Below the pieces are notes generated by a model. That model saw only the letters and a program-made list of their open reading frames with translations. It had not been told where the DNA came from and did not search any database. From positions 2,604,001-2,668,000 of the forward strand of contig NZ_CP042266.1 of NCBI RefSeq assembly GCF_007856155.1: 64,000 nt of DNA. The letters run 5' to 3'. Each line of letters begins with the position of its first letter. The stretch's first letter is position 1. A program made the translations under genes and the position numbers. Positions 8,025 to 17,414 of this stretch are shown piece by piece. This DNA is from Streptomyces qinzhouensis. GTDB lineage: Bacteria > Actinomycetota > Actinomycetes > Streptomycetales > Streptomycetaceae.

Positions 8025-11000
8025 TCAGTCCGTCGCCGACTTGGGGCCGAACTGCCCCAGATGCGGAATATCGGGCCGGGGTACCTTGATTTCCTTGTTC
8101 TCCGAGTACCAGTGGATGGATTCCCAGGACCGGCCCCGCAACTGCTCCTCGGTATCATCGAAGGCAATGCCCCCTTCGTGTTCCCGTACGGCCCTGGCGA
8201 CGACGCTCATCTCCCACGCCGTCCCGTTACCTGAACCCGGCCAGTTGTTCAGGCCGAAGTTCTCGCCCCTCTCCACCGCTTTGACGAATGCCTCGACAAT
8301 CGTCTCGGGCGTGTTCCAGTTTCCTAGGACGTCCTTGCCGTCCCTCGTGATCGGCATACCGTCCATAGTGATGGAAAGAGTGGTTCCATTACGGTCGTAA
8401 ATCGCCTCCCCAACATTGAGCATCCAGTGCGGATTCCCGCTCGCGGTGGACGAGAAGTTGGGGCCGTTGTAGGTATGAGCTCCCGGGTCCCCATTATTCC
8501 GCAGATGAGCAGCCAGACCATCCGACCCGGCGTTCGGGCCCAGGTCCACGCCGAGCACCACACTGTGCCGTCCCGGTTTCTCGCGTTCCGGGCAACCCAC
8601 GCCCTCCATTGCCGCCAGGCCCAGCGGGTCGATCTCCCCCGTCGGATTGCCCACATACGCATACGCGTTCGGCGCCGGGAGGAGGCCCAGGGGGTCCGGG
8701 GTCAGGTAGTGGCCCGATGAGGGGTCGTAGTGGCGGTGGCGGTTGTAGTGGAGGCCCGTTTCCGGGTCGAAGTACTGGCCCGGGAAGCGCAGGGGGGTGT
8801 ACGCCGTGGCGCCCGGGTGCCAGCCCGTGGTGCCCCACAGCGTCGTGCGGGCGCGCCAGGCGACATCGCCCTGTTCGTCGACGAGTTCGCGGGGGGCGCC
8901 CACGAGGTCGGTGACGATGGCGAAGAAGCGGTGGTCGATCTCTTCCTGGGGCGCGTCCGCGCGGAGCCGGCGTTCGGTCTGGGAGACCGGGTGGAGGCCG
9001 TCGTGGTCCCAGGTGAGGACGGTGGTGATGCCGGGTTGGGCCGTGGTGCTGGTGGATTCCTCGCAGAGGACGTCGCCGTCCCAGGTGAAGTCCGTGCGCT
9101 CCACCGCGTGGTCACCGTCGGGGGCGAGGCGTTCCTTGGCGATGCGGCGGCCGTGGGGGTCGTAGGTGTAGCGCCAGCGGGTGCCGTCGGGGGTGGTGAC
9201 CGCGGTGAGGCGGTCCTCGGCGTCCCAGGTGTAGTGCCAGTTGTCGGGTTTGCGGGAGAGGCGGGTACGGCGGCGGCGGACGACCCGGCCCTGGGCGTCG
9301 TGCTCGTAGCGGATCCCGCCGGCCCGGCCGATGCGGCTGCCGGCGTAGGTGCGGGGGCCGTTGGCGTCGGGGGCGGCCGGGGTGTGGGCTTCGGTCTGGT
9401 TGCCGAGGTCGTCGTACGCGTACCGCTCGGTCCAGCCCTGGGCGGTGACGGCGGTGACCCGGCCGGTGGGGGTGAGGGTGTAGGCGCGGTCGCCGTCGAG
9501 GAGGTCGGTGACGGCGGTGAGGGCGCCGTCCTCCCGGTAGGTGTAGGCGCGGTGCTGCACGGTCCGGTCGGCGTCGGCGTCGGGGCCGGTGCGGACGTGC
9601 TGGGCGGTGAGGCGGCCGAGGCCGTCGTAGGCCTGCTCGACGGTCAGCCGGTCGCCGTGGCGGCGGATGCTGCGGCGGCCCTCGGGGTCGAAGCCGAAGG
9701 CGATCCTGTGTCCGGAGGCGTCGAGTTCGGCGGCGCCGCCGGGGTAGGTCCAGTCGCTGGTGGCGCCGCTGGGGGTGGTGCGGTGGATCCGGCGGCCGCC
9801 GCTGTCGTAGCGGAAGGCCGTCTCCCGGCCGTTGCAGATCTCCTGGAGGAGTCTGCGGCCGGTGGCGTCGTAGGTGTAGCGGATGGAGAAGCCGGGTCCG
9901 GCGGTGTGGGTGAGCAGTCCGCGGGCGTCGTAGCCGAAGCGGGTGACGGCGCCTTCGACGTCCTTGGTGACCAGCCGTCCGACGGCGTCCCGGGAGTAGC
10001 GGACGGTCTGCCCGGCGCCGTTGGTGCGGCTGGTGAGACGGCCCGCGGCATCGTGGGTGTAGGCGAGGGCGCGGCCGTCGAAGTCGGTTTCGGCGGTGAG
10101 GCGGCCCGCGGGGTCGTAGCGGTAGGTCCAGCTCATTCCGCGGGAGTTGGTGACGCGGGTGAGGCGGAGTTCGGTGTCGTAGCCGAAGGTGTGGCGGTCG
10201 CCGTCCGGGCCGGTTCGGCTTGTGAGCAGGTCGAAGTGGGTGTAGCTGAAGCGGGTGGTGCCGCCGAGGGCGTCGGTGCGGGTGAGGCAGTTGCCTTCGC
10301 CGTCGTAGGTCCAGGACTGTTCGGTGCCGTCCGGTTCGATCCGGCGGGTGGGCAGGCCCTCGACGGTCCATTCGAGGACGGTGGTCCCGCCGTCGGGGCC
10401 GGTGATCCGGACGGGGCGGCCGAAGGCGTCGCGTTCGTAGCGGGTGACGGCGCCGCCGGGGCCGCGGACGGCCGCGGGCAGTCCGGCGGTGTCGTGCCGG
10501 ATCCGGTCGAGGGCGCCGAGGCCGTCGTCGATGCCGGTGAGCCGGCCGTGGCCGTCGTGGCTGGTGCGGGTGGTGGTGCCGTCGGGGTGGGTGAAGGCGG
10601 TGGGGTTGCCGGAGCCGTCGTACTCCTGCCGCCAGACGGCTCCGTCGCCGTCCGTGACGGAGGTGAGCCGGCCGTCGCCGTCGTAGGTGACGGTGGCGGT
10701 GGTGCCGTCCGGGTGGCGTACGGCGACGAGGTTGCCGCGGTCGTCGTGGTCGTACTCGGTGGTGTGTCCGAGAGGGTCGGTACGGCTGACGACCCGGTCC
10801 CCCGCGCCGTAGGAGCGGAGTTCGGTGTGGCCGAGGGCGTCGGTCTCGGCCACCACCCGGAGCCGGTCGTCGAGCCGGAACACCTTGGTGGCGCCGGTGG
10901 AGTCGGTGTAGCGGGTGACGCGGTTCGCGAGGTCGTAGGCGAAGGCCCCGGAGAGGTGTCCGTCGGGGCCGACGGTGCGCATGACGCGGCCGGCGGTGTC

Positions 11001-12857
11001 GTAGACGTAGTGGAAGGTGGAGTTGTTGCGGTCGGTCCAGGAGGTGACGCGGGCTTCGGTGTCGTAGGTGAAACGGAGCGGGAGCCCGGAGGAGTTGGTG
11101 ACGGTGTCGAGGTTGCCGTCGCCGTCGTAGCCGTACGACATGACGGTTATGGGCCCGTCGGGGGTGCGCAGGGCGACCCGGTCGACGCGGGCGTCACGGA
11201 CGGTGACGGCGATCCGGTAGCCGCCGTCGTGGACGACCTCGGTGGGGGCGCCGTCGGGGCCGCGGTGGAAGGTGATGCCGTTGCCGTGCCGGTCCTCGAC
11301 GCGGGTGAGCCAGAAGGCCGTCGAGGAGTGGTAGGGGCTGCCGGTGAAGGTGCGGACGAGTCCGGTGCGGGGGTCGGTGACGGTGTACGCGGTCTCCGCG
11401 CCCGACTCGTCGGTGCCGCCGTGCGTCAGCGGCAGCGGTTCGCCTTCCAGGGGCAGCACGCCGGTTCCGGGGCCGGGCGGGGGCAGTTCGGGGTAGACGA
11501 GGACGGTGCCGTCCTCGCGGGCCCACAGGGCGCCCAGGCCCCGGGCGTCGAGTTCGATGCGCTCGTCGAGAGTGGAGGCCCAGCTCCGGCCGAACCAGTG
11601 GCCGTGGTGGTAGCCGGAGAGATGGAGACGGCGCAGGACGAGCGGGAGGGTGCCGGGGAGGGTGAGGTCGGTCTGGGGCAGCAGCATCTGGCCGGAGGCG
11701 ATGTCGACGGGGTCGCCCTCGCAGCGCCGGTCCGCGGGCGGGATGCTGTTGCCGCGGGGGTCGCCCTTGGCGTCGTCGAGGGACGCCGGTTTGGTACGGG
11801 TGTCGTCCGGGCCCTTGCGGGCGTTGCCGGACCCGGGCGCGTTGGTCCCGGATATGTCGCCGCCGTCGCCCTGGACCTTGCGGTCCTTGTTGACGCTGTC
11901 CCGGGTGTCGATGTCGACGCCCTTGTTGATCCGGGATATCTGGCGGACGTTCTCGGGCAGAGTCTTGCCGAGGTGGTCGCCCATGGTGGAGGTGGCCTTG
12001 GTGAGGGCCTCCATCGCCTTGTCGACGACGGGGTCGAGGGCCTGGGCGATATCGTCGCGGCCGCGGGTGCGGCCGTGGTGGGAACGGGCCCTGTCGAGGC
12101 GGGAGCTGGTCCGGCCGTTGACCCTGACGCTGACGAGGTTGAGGTCATTGCCCGCGCGCTCGTGTTCGGCGTGGTCGACCTTGCCCCGGCCGCCGGGTCC
12201 CGGACCGCCGCCGGCGGAGTTCAGGTTGAGGGAGTCCTTCCCGGCCTGCGCGGTCTGGTCGAGGTCGACACCCTCCTGAAGGCCGAGCGCCGCGGATCCG
12301 GCCTGGACGACGAGGTCGGCGGCCATCGACTCCAGGGCGGCGACCGCGGGGGCGGTCATGGCGCCGACGATGTAGCTGACGACCTCGTTCATGCACTCCT
12401 TGATGGCCTTGCGGACCAGCTGCTGGCAGGCGGCGATCGCGCCGGCGCCGAGGAGTGCGGAGAGACCGCCGGTCACCGGGATGAGGGCCATGGAGATTCC
12501 GGCCTTGGCCGCGAGGGCGCTGAGATGGCCGATGGCCACGTACTTCATCGCCTCGATGGCGGTGGCGGCCTTCTCCAGGGCCTCGGCGATGAGTCCGGCC
12601 GCGCTCGCGAGGTCCGTAAGGTGTTTGCCCTTGACCTTGTCCCAGTGGAGGTTGAGGGCGGTCATCGCCTCGCCCTCGCCGGAGGAGAGCAGCCGCTGGA
12701 CATGCCGGTTGGCGATCTGGCCGTCGTCGAGGATGTCCTCCTGGAAGGACCGCAGACTGGCCGCCATATCGCGGTAGGCGTCCTCGTCCACGTTCGGCCA
12801 GTTGACGCCGATCAGGTCGAGCAGAGTATCGGCCCAGTCCGGCACGGTTACGGCCAT
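8025..12857 (-). CDS. Rhs/YD-repeat polymorphic toxin
   Basis: A 1610-residue protein. The helical N-terminus (about 1-130) contains LNLHWDKVKG and resembles WXG100-like export domains. A linker follows, then a DUF6531-like start (GDPVDIASGQMLL, near residue 390), then a long array of YD repeats such as YDGDGRLTSVTD. The Rhs core ends with the conserved RFPGQYFDPETGLHYNRHR ... YDPSSGHYLTPDPLGL. After DPLGL (residue 1414) a unique 196-residue tail begins, reading HSVVLGVDLGPN; this is the toxin domain. I think it may belong to a nuclease- or deaminase-like polymorphic-toxin class but cannot name it safely. The gene has no classical signal peptide. Its 3' end has lower GC than the core, consistent with toxin-tip exchange. 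Confidence 0.92.
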   Translation of the reverse strand: MAVTVPDWADTLLDLIGVNWPNVDEDAYRDMAASLRSFQEDILDDGQIANRHVQRLLSSGEGEAMTALNLHWDKVKGKHLTDLASAAGLIAEALEKAATAIEAMKYVAIGHLSALAAKAGISMALIPVTGGLSALLGAGAIAACQQLVRKAIKECMNEVVSYIVGAMTAPAVAALESMAADLVVQAGSAALGLQEGVDLDQTAQAGKDSLNLNSAGGGPGPGGRGKVDHAEHERAGNDLNLVSVRVNGRTSSRLDRARSHHGRTRGRDDIAQALDPVVDKAMEALTKATSTMGDHLGKTLPENVRQISRINKGVDIDTRDSVNKDRKVQGDGGDISGTNAPGSGNARKGPDDTRTKPASLDDAKGDPRGNSIPPADRRCEGDPVDIASGQMLLPQTDLTLPGTLPLVLRRLHLSGYHHGHWFGRSWASTLDERIELDARGLGALWAREDGTVLVYPELPPPGPGTGVLPLEGEPLPLTHGGTDESGAETAYTVTDPRTGLVRTFTGSPYHSSTAFWLTRVEDRHGNGITFHRGPDGAPTEVVHDGGYRIAVTVRDARVDRVALRTPDGPITVMSYGYDGDGNLDTVTNSSGLPLRFTYDTEARVTSWTDRNNSTFHYVYDTAGRVMRTVGPDGHLSGAFAYDLANRVTRYTDSTGATKVFRLDDRLRVVAETDALGHTELRSYGAGDRVVSRTDPLGHTTEYDHDDRGNLVAVRHPDGTTATVTYDGDGRLTSVTDGDGAVWRQEYDGSGNPTAFTHPDGTTTRTSHDGHGRLTGIDDGLGALDRIRHDTAGLPAAVRGPGGAVTRYERDAFGRPVRITGPDGGTTVLEWTVEGLPTRRIEPDGTEQSWTYDGEGNCLTRTDALGGTTRFSYTHFDLLTSRTGPDGDRHTFGYDTELRLTRVTNSRGMSWTYRYDPAGRLTAETDFDGRALAYTHDAAGRLTSRTNGAGQTVRYSRDAVGRLVTKDVEGAVTRFGYDARGLLTHTAGPGFSIRYTYDATGRRLLQEICNGRETAFRYDSGGRRIHRTTPSGATSDWTYPGGAAELDASGHRIAFGFDPEGRRSIRRHGDRLTVEQAYDGLGRLTAQHVRTGPDADADRTVQHRAYTYREDGALTAVTDLLDGDRAYTLTPTGRVTAVTAQGWTERYAYDDLGNQTEAHTPAAPDANGPRTYAGSRIGRAGGIRYEHDAQGRVVRRRRTRLSRKPDNWHYTWDAEDRLTAVTTPDGTRWRYTYDPHGRRIAKERLAPDGDHAVERTDFTWDGDVLCEESTSTTAQPGITTVLTWDHDGLHPVSQTERRLRADAPQEEIDHRFFAIVTDLVGAPRELVDEQGDVAWRARTTLWGTTGWHPGATAYTPLRFPGQYFDPETGLHYNRHRHYDPSSGHYLTPDPLGLLPAPNAYAYVGNPTGEIDPLGLAAMEGVGCPEREKPGRHSVVLGVDLGPNAGSDGLAAHLRNNGDPGAHTYNGPNFSSTASGNPHWMLNVGEAIYDRNGTTLSITMDGMPITRDGKDVLGNWNTPETIVEAFVKAVERGENFGLNNWPGSGNGTAWEMSVVARAVREHEGGIAFDDTEEQLRGRSWESIHWYSENKEIKVPRPDIPHLGQFGPKSATD

Positions 12858-12940
12858 AACGTCAAGCCCCCGTTTGAGTGAATGTCAACCCTTCAGTCTT
12901 ACCACGGTGTTCGGGGGAGGCAGGAGTCGTTACCGGCCGG

Positions 12941-12980
12941 GGCGCGGTGGTGCGAGACGGGGCGCGGTAGTGCGAGACGG
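12941..12980. repeat. 20-bp tandem duplication upstream of the ssgG-like gene
   Basis: Two adjacent 20-bp copies (12941-12960 and 12961-12980) differ at one position; each reads GGCGCGGT(G/A)GTGCGAGACGG. They lie in the 250-bp gap between the divergent Rhs and SsgA-like genes, 128 bp before the latter's start. A regulatory role is possible but not shown. Confidence 0.6.
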
Positions 12981-13107
12981 GGGCGGGGCGGGCCCCGGGA
13001 AACGGGCCGAAAAAAATTCCGCGAAGTCGCGTAATGGCTCGGCGTTGGGCCGCTCTCCCTTGCGTGGGCCCGTTTCCGGGCCCGTGACGACGAGGAGGAG
13101 AAGGCCC

Positions 13108-13584
13108 ATGCACTCCACGGTGGAACGCGAACTGGAACTGCGGCTGGTGCTGTCGCCGGAGCGGAGCATCCCGGTGCCCGCGAAGCTGGCGTACCACACC
13201 GACGATCCCTTTGCCGTGCACATCACCTTCCACATCGGCTCCGAATCCCCGGTCAACTGGACCTTCGCCCGCGAACTGCTGGTGGAAGGGGTGTTCCGGC
13301 CGTGCGGGCACGGGGATGTCCGGATCTGGCCGACCAAGGTGGACGGGAGGAACGTGGTGCTGATGGCGCTCAGTTCCCCCGACGGTGACGCGCTGCTGGA
13401 GGCGTCGTCCTCGGTGGTGTCGTCCTGGCTGGAGCGGACGCTGCGGCTGGTGCCGCCGGGGTCCGAGGCCGGGATGCTCGACATCGACGACGGCATCGCC
13501 GGACTGCTGGCGCACCACTCGGCGGACGGCCGGAGCCGGCGCGCCCGCCCGGAGAGCGGCGAGGCGGAGGACGGCGATGCCTGA
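13108..13584 (+). CDS. ssgG: SsgA-like sporulation/cell-division regulator (probably SsgG)
   Basis: An SsgA-like protein (SALP) of 158 residues. SALPs occur in morphologically complex actinomycetes and control septum placement or spore-wall maturation through FtsZ and peptidoglycan machinery. The family signature is clear: LVLSPERSIPVPAKLAYHTDDPFAVHITFH, then VNWTFARELLVEGVFRPCGHGDVRIWP and LMALSSPDGDALLEA. A basic/acidic tail follows from about residue 142. A strong GAGGAGGAGAAGG site precedes the ATG. The symbol ssgG rests on remembered synteny with the S. coelicolor ssgG region, so the paralogue assignment is less certain than the family. Confidence 0.85.
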   Translation: MHSTVERELELRLVLSPERSIPVPAKLAYHTDDPFAVHITFHIGSESPVNWTFARELLVEGVFRPCGHGDVRIWPTKVDGRNVVLMALSSPDGDALLEASSSVVSSWLERTLRLVPPGSEAGMLDIDDGIAGLLAHHSADGRSRRARPESGEAEDGDA

Positions 13585-13702
13585 GAGAGGTACCGGCGGC
13601 CGGGTGCCGGGGGCGGATCGCTGCGGACCGCCCCGGCAGGCGCCCGGTTCAGCCGGCGGCGGGCCCGGCGGGCAGGGCCTCGTATCAGGTCGGGCGCGTT
13701 GT

Positions 13703-14893
13703 TCAGGCCGCGGGGACGGGGCGCCGGGCGCGGTGCTCCGTGGGGCTGATGCCGCGCAGCCGTTTGAAGGCGACGCTCAGGGCGAAGGAGTTGGCGTAGC
13801 CGACCCGGCGGGCGATCGCTTCGACCGTGTCATCGGTGCCGAGCAGCAGATCGGCCGCCGTGCCGACCCGCCATGCCGTCAGATAGGTCATGGGCGGCTC
13901 GCCGACCTGCTCGGTGAAGTGCCGGGCGAGCACGGCGCGCGAGACTCCCGTACGGAGGGCGAGGGAGGCGACGGTCCAGCGGTGGGCCGGGGCGTCGTGC
14001 ATCAGCTTGAGCGCGGGGCCGGCCACCGGGTGCTCCCACGCCCGGTACCACGGCGGGGCCTGGGCCCCGGGGCGGTCGAACCAGGCCCGCAGGGCGGCCA
14101 GCAGCATCAGGTCCAGCAGCCGGTCGAGCATCGTACGGCGGCCGGGGCGCGGGTCCCCGATCCCGGCCGCGACCAGGTCGAACAGGGGCCGGTCGAAGTC
14201 GGCGGCGGGGACGACGAGGACCTCGGGAAGGGCCCGCAGCAGCCGGTCGCTGACACTGCCCGGGGCGTCGTAGGCGCCGCTGAGCAGAACGGCGTCACTG
14301 CGGGGAAGGCGGGGCAGGCGGGGAAGACGGGGCAGGCCGGCAGGGCGCGGCGGTTGGGCGGCGGCTTCGCGGGGACCGCGGGGGTCCTCGCGGGGCGCGG
14401 CTCCCGGCCCGGCCGCGTCACCGTCGCCGACCGCGTAACCGTTGCCGACCGCGTCACCGTCGCCGTTGCCGGCCGGGCCGGCGGGGCGGTCACCGTCGGG
14501 GCCGACCACGATCTCCACTCCGTCGCCACCGGCCGTGGCCGGGCAGTACGCGGCGCCTGTGATCAGCGTGCGCGGCCGCGCCCCGGGGTCGTCGGCGACG
14601 GTGTACGCGGCCCGGCCCCGGACCACCGCGACATCGCCCTCCGCCAGGGGCACCGGCTCCCCCGCGTCCGGCACGAGCCACGCCGTACCGCGCACCATGG
14701 TGACCAGGGTCAGCGGGGCGCCGCCGGCGAACCGCAGCGACCACGGGCCGTCGAGGCAGGCGCAGCGGAAGACGGCGCCGCGCGCCCGCACACCGTCCAG
14801 CAGCTCCGCCATGACGTCCGCGCTCATGGTGTCCGGACCGGTGATGTCCGGGTTGATGGCGTCCGTGTGCGCCCCGCCGCCTCTGTTGGTCAT
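13703..14893 (-). CDS. AraC-family transcriptional regulator (cupin type)
   Basis: A 396-residue regulator. The N-terminal half is a cupin-like sensing domain of the AraC_binding_2 type (FRCACLDGPWSLRF ... GDVAVVRGRAAYTV). The C-terminal 100 residues hold two helix-turn-helix motifs (WTVASLALRTGVSRAVLARHF and DTVEAIARRVGYANSFALS). An unusual low-complexity insertion near residues 135-200 contains GNGDGDAVGNG and four LPR repeats. It is divergent from an NmrA-like gene, its probable target. No ribosome site precedes the ATG at 14893, but TAGGCT ends 6 nt before it, suggesting a leaderless transcript. The alternative is the ATG at 14827. Confidence 0.88.
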   Translation of the reverse strand: MTNRGGGAHTDAINPDITGPDTMSADVMAELLDGVRARGAVFRCACLDGPWSLRFAGGAPLTLVTMVRGTAWLVPDAGEPVPLAEGDVAVVRGRAAYTVADDPGARPRTLITGAAYCPATAGGDGVEIVVGPDGDRPAGPAGNGDGDAVGNGYAVGDGDAAGPGAAPREDPRGPREAAAQPPRPAGLPRLPRLPRLPRSDAVLLSGAYDAPGSVSDRLLRALPEVLVVPAADFDRPLFDLVAAGIGDPRPGRRTMLDRLLDLMLLAALRAWFDRPGAQAPPWYRAWEHPVAGPALKLMHDAPAHRWTVASLALRTGVSRAVLARHFTEQVGEPPMTYLTAWRVGTAADLLLGTDDTVEAIARRVGYANSFALSVAFKRLRGISPTEHRARRPVPAA

Positions 14894-14974
14894 GAAGTCA
14901 GCCTAAGACGATCCGACATGGAATCGAGAGCCTGAGCAATGGAGCGTCTTCCGGGGTGCCGGTTGACTGAGGGC

Positions 14975-15841
14975 ATGGCAGAGAAGAGGCAGCACCACCA
15001 GCAGCGGCACATCCTCGTTCTCGGGGGCACGGGCACCACCGGGCGCCGGGTCGCCGCCCGGCTCCGGGCCCTCGGGCACCCCGTCCGGATCGGCTCCCGC
15101 ACCGGCGAGCCGGTCCGCTTCGACTGGACGGACCGGGCGACCTGGGGCCCGGCGCTCGACGGGATCGACGCGGTCTATGTCGTACCCCACGAGGGCGAAC
15201 GTCTGACCCGGCCCTTCCTCGCGCTCGCCGAGAAGGCCGGTGTCCGGCGGGCCGTCCTGCTCTCTGGGCGTGGGGTCGACGTCCCGGACTACATGAGCGA
15301 CGGCAATCCGTCGGCCATCACCCATCTCGACGGGGACGCGGCGATCCGGGAGACCGGTCTGGAGTGGACGGTGGTACGGCCCAGCTGGTTCGCGCAGAAC
15401 TTCAGCGAGGGCTTCTTCGCGGACGCGGTCCGCAGCGGTGAACTCCCGCTGGCCGCCGCGGAGGGCGCGGTTCCGTTCGTGGACGCGGAGGACATCGCGG
15501 ATGTCGTGGTCGCCGCGCTCACCGAGGAGGGGCATCAGGGCCGTACGTACGAGCTGTCGGGTCCGCGCCTTCTGACGTTCGCCGAGGCCGCGGCGGTGAT
15601 CTCGGTCGTGTCGGGCCGGCCGCTGCGTTATGTGCCGCTGACGCCGGAGGAGTACACGGCCGGGCTGGTCTCCGCAGGGGTCCCGGCGGAGGAGGCGGTC
15701 TGGTTCGCGGACTCGCTGTCGCCGGTCCGGCGGGGCATCGAGGCGCATCTGTCGGACGGGGTGCGCGAGGCGCTGGGCCGCGAGCCGCGCGACTTCACCG
15801 CCTTCGCGGCGGACGCGGCGGAGGCGGGCGCCTGGGGGTGA
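14975..15841 (+). CDS. NmrA-like NAD(P)-binding protein (atypical SDR)
   Basis: A 288-residue protein of the NmrA/atypical short-chain dehydrogenase group. The N-terminal Rossmann loop is GGTGTTGRRVAARL. The typical VVRPSWFAQNFSEGFF segment and a YELSGPRLLTFAEAAAVIS region common in these sugar-nucleotide-epimerase-like proteins follow. It may be an NAD(P)H-dependent reductase or redox sensor; the substrate cannot be read. The ATG at 14975 begins just before the first beta strand; an in-frame ATG at 14939 would add 12 residues. It is divergent from the AraC gene and probably controlled by it. Confidence 0.85.
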   Translation: MAEKRQHHQQRHILVLGGTGTTGRRVAARLRALGHPVRIGSRTGEPVRFDWTDRATWGPALDGIDAVYVVPHEGERLTRPFLALAEKAGVRRAVLLSGRGVDVPDYMSDGNPSAITHLDGDAAIRETGLEWTVVRPSWFAQNFSEGFFADAVRSGELPLAAAEGAVPFVDAEDIADVVVAALTEEGHQGRTYELSGPRLLTFAEAAAVISVVSGRPLRYVPLTPEEYTAGLVSAGVPAEEAVWFADSLSPVRRGIEAHLSDGVREALGREPRDFTAFAADAAEAGAWG

Positions 15842-15909
15842 GGCGGTGATCCGGTACGGGGGCGGTGCGGCGCGGCGGGAGACCCCCACCGCGCCTGCCG
15901 CCCCGCGGC

Positions 15910-17322
15910 TCAGAACAGCTTGCCCGGGTTGAGGATCCCCAGCGGGTCGAAGGTCCGCTTGATCCCCCGCTGCAACTCCAGCCCCACCGGACCCAGCTCG
16001 CGCGCCAGCCACTCCTTCTTCAGTACTCCGACGCCGTGTTCGCCGGTGATCGTGCCGCCCAGTTCCAGCCCCAGGGCCATGATCGCGTCGAAGGACTCAC
16101 GGGCGCGCCGGGACTCGTCGGGGTCGTGGTGGTCGAAGCAGACGACGGGGTGGGCGTTGCCGTCGCCCGCGTGGGCGCAGACGCCGATCGTCAGCCCGTA
16201 CTTCTCGGCGATCGCCGCCGTACCGTCCAGCATCGCGCCCAGCGCGGAGCGCGGTACACAGACATCGTCGATCATGGTGGCCGGTTTCAGGGTCTCCAGC
16301 GCGGGCAGCGCCGTCCGGCGGGCCTGGAGGAGGAGTTCGGATTCGGCGGGGGTGTCCGCGGGGACGACCTCGGTGGCCCCGGCCGCCGTGCACAGCTCGC
16401 CGACCGCGGCCAGGTCGGCGGCGGCGTGCGGGGTGTCGAAGCCCGCCAGCAGCAGCGCCTCGGTGGTCTCGGGGAGGCCCATCCTGGTCATGGCGTTGAC
16501 CGCGCGGATCGTCGTCCGGTCCATCAGCTCCAGCAGCGACGGGGTGTGCCCGCGCTCCATGATCGAGCAGATCGCCGCGCAGGCGGCCGCCGCGCTGGGG
16601 AACTCGGCCGCCAGGACCAGCCGCTCCGGCGGTTTGGGCTTCAGCGCCAGCACCGCCTTGACCACGACGCCCAGGCTGCCCTCGGAGCCGACGAAGAGGC
16701 GGGTGAGGTCGTATCCGGCGACGCCCTTGGCGGTGCGCCGCCCGGTGGTCAGCAGCCGTCCGTCGGCGAGGACGACGTCGAGGCCGAGGACGTACTCCGC
16801 GGTCACCCCGTATTTGACGCAGCACAGCCCGCCGGACGCGGTGCCGATGTTCCCGCCGATCGTGCACTGCTCCCAGCTCGACGGGTCGGGCGGATAGGTC
16901 AGTCCGTGCCCGGCGACCGCGCGCGACAGGTCCGCGTTCACCACGCCCGGCTCGACGACGGCGATCCGGTCGACCGGGCTGATCTCCAGGATGCGGTCCA
17001 TCTTGACCAGGGAGAGCACGATGCAGCCGTCGGAGGCGTTGGCCGCGCCCGACAGACCGGTGCGGGCGCCCTGCGGGACGACGGGGACGCGCAGCTCCGT
17101 CGCCGTCCGCATCACATGCCGCACCTGTTCGACCGTGCGCGGCAGGACGACGACGGCGGGGGTGCCCGCGGCGCAGAAGCTCGCCATGTCCCGTCCGTAG
17201 GAGACCGTGACGTCGGGGTCGGTGATCAGCGCGTCGGCGGGGAGTCCGGCCCGGAGCCGGTCGAGGAGGCCGTCGGGACGGCCGGGGTGCGGGCCGTCAC
17301 GGAGATCGTCGTCATGATCCAT
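15910..17322 (-). CDS. FAD-linked oxidase, glycolate oxidase GlcD type
   Basis: A 470-residue flavoprotein of the PCMH/VAO family. Its FAD-binding half contains VVVLPRTVEQVRHVMR, VPQGARTGLSGAA, the SSWEQCTIGGNIGTASGG pyrophosphate loop and LFVGSEGSLGVV. The C-terminal half has the DGNAHPV and TGEHGVGVLKK motifs of GlcD/D-lactate dehydrogenase-like enzymes, which oxidise 2-hydroxy acids. Length is normal and all expected motifs are present. No GlcE or GlcF partner is adjacent, so the electron acceptor is unclear. It is divergent from the TPR gene. Confidence 0.9.
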   Translation of the reverse strand: MDHDDDLRDGPHPGRPDGLLDRLRAGLPADALITDPDVTVSYGRDMASFCAAGTPAVVVLPRTVEQVRHVMRTATELRVPVVPQGARTGLSGAANASDGCIVLSLVKMDRILEISPVDRIAVVEPGVVNADLSRAVAGHGLTYPPDPSSWEQCTIGGNIGTASGGLCCVKYGVTAEYVLGLDVVLADGRLLTTGRRTAKGVAGYDLTRLFVGSEGSLGVVVKAVLALKPKPPERLVLAAEFPSAAAACAAICSIMERGHTPSLLELMDRTTIRAVNAMTRMGLPETTEALLLAGFDTPHAAADLAAVGELCTAAGATEVVPADTPAESELLLQARRTALPALETLKPATMIDDVCVPRSALGAMLDGTAAIAEKYGLTIGVCAHAGDGNAHPVVCFDHHDPDESRRARESFDAIMALGLELGGTITGEHGVGVLKKEWLARELGPVGLELQRGIKRTFDPLGILNPGKLF

Positions 17323-17414
17323 GGGTCCAGCGTCGCACCGACCGCCATCGGTGTGAACCCGTGCTTGCGCCCCTTGGCGGATCGTCGTACCGGACGGTCG
17401 GCGGACGCAGAGTG

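Noticed and set aside
8730..12881. A 1383-codon plus-strand open frame antisense to the Rhs gene
   Set aside because: It is rich in Val/Gly/Ala/Glu without domain motifs and mirrors the high-GC Rhs codons; the minus strand carries clear YD repeats. It is a GC-driven shadow.
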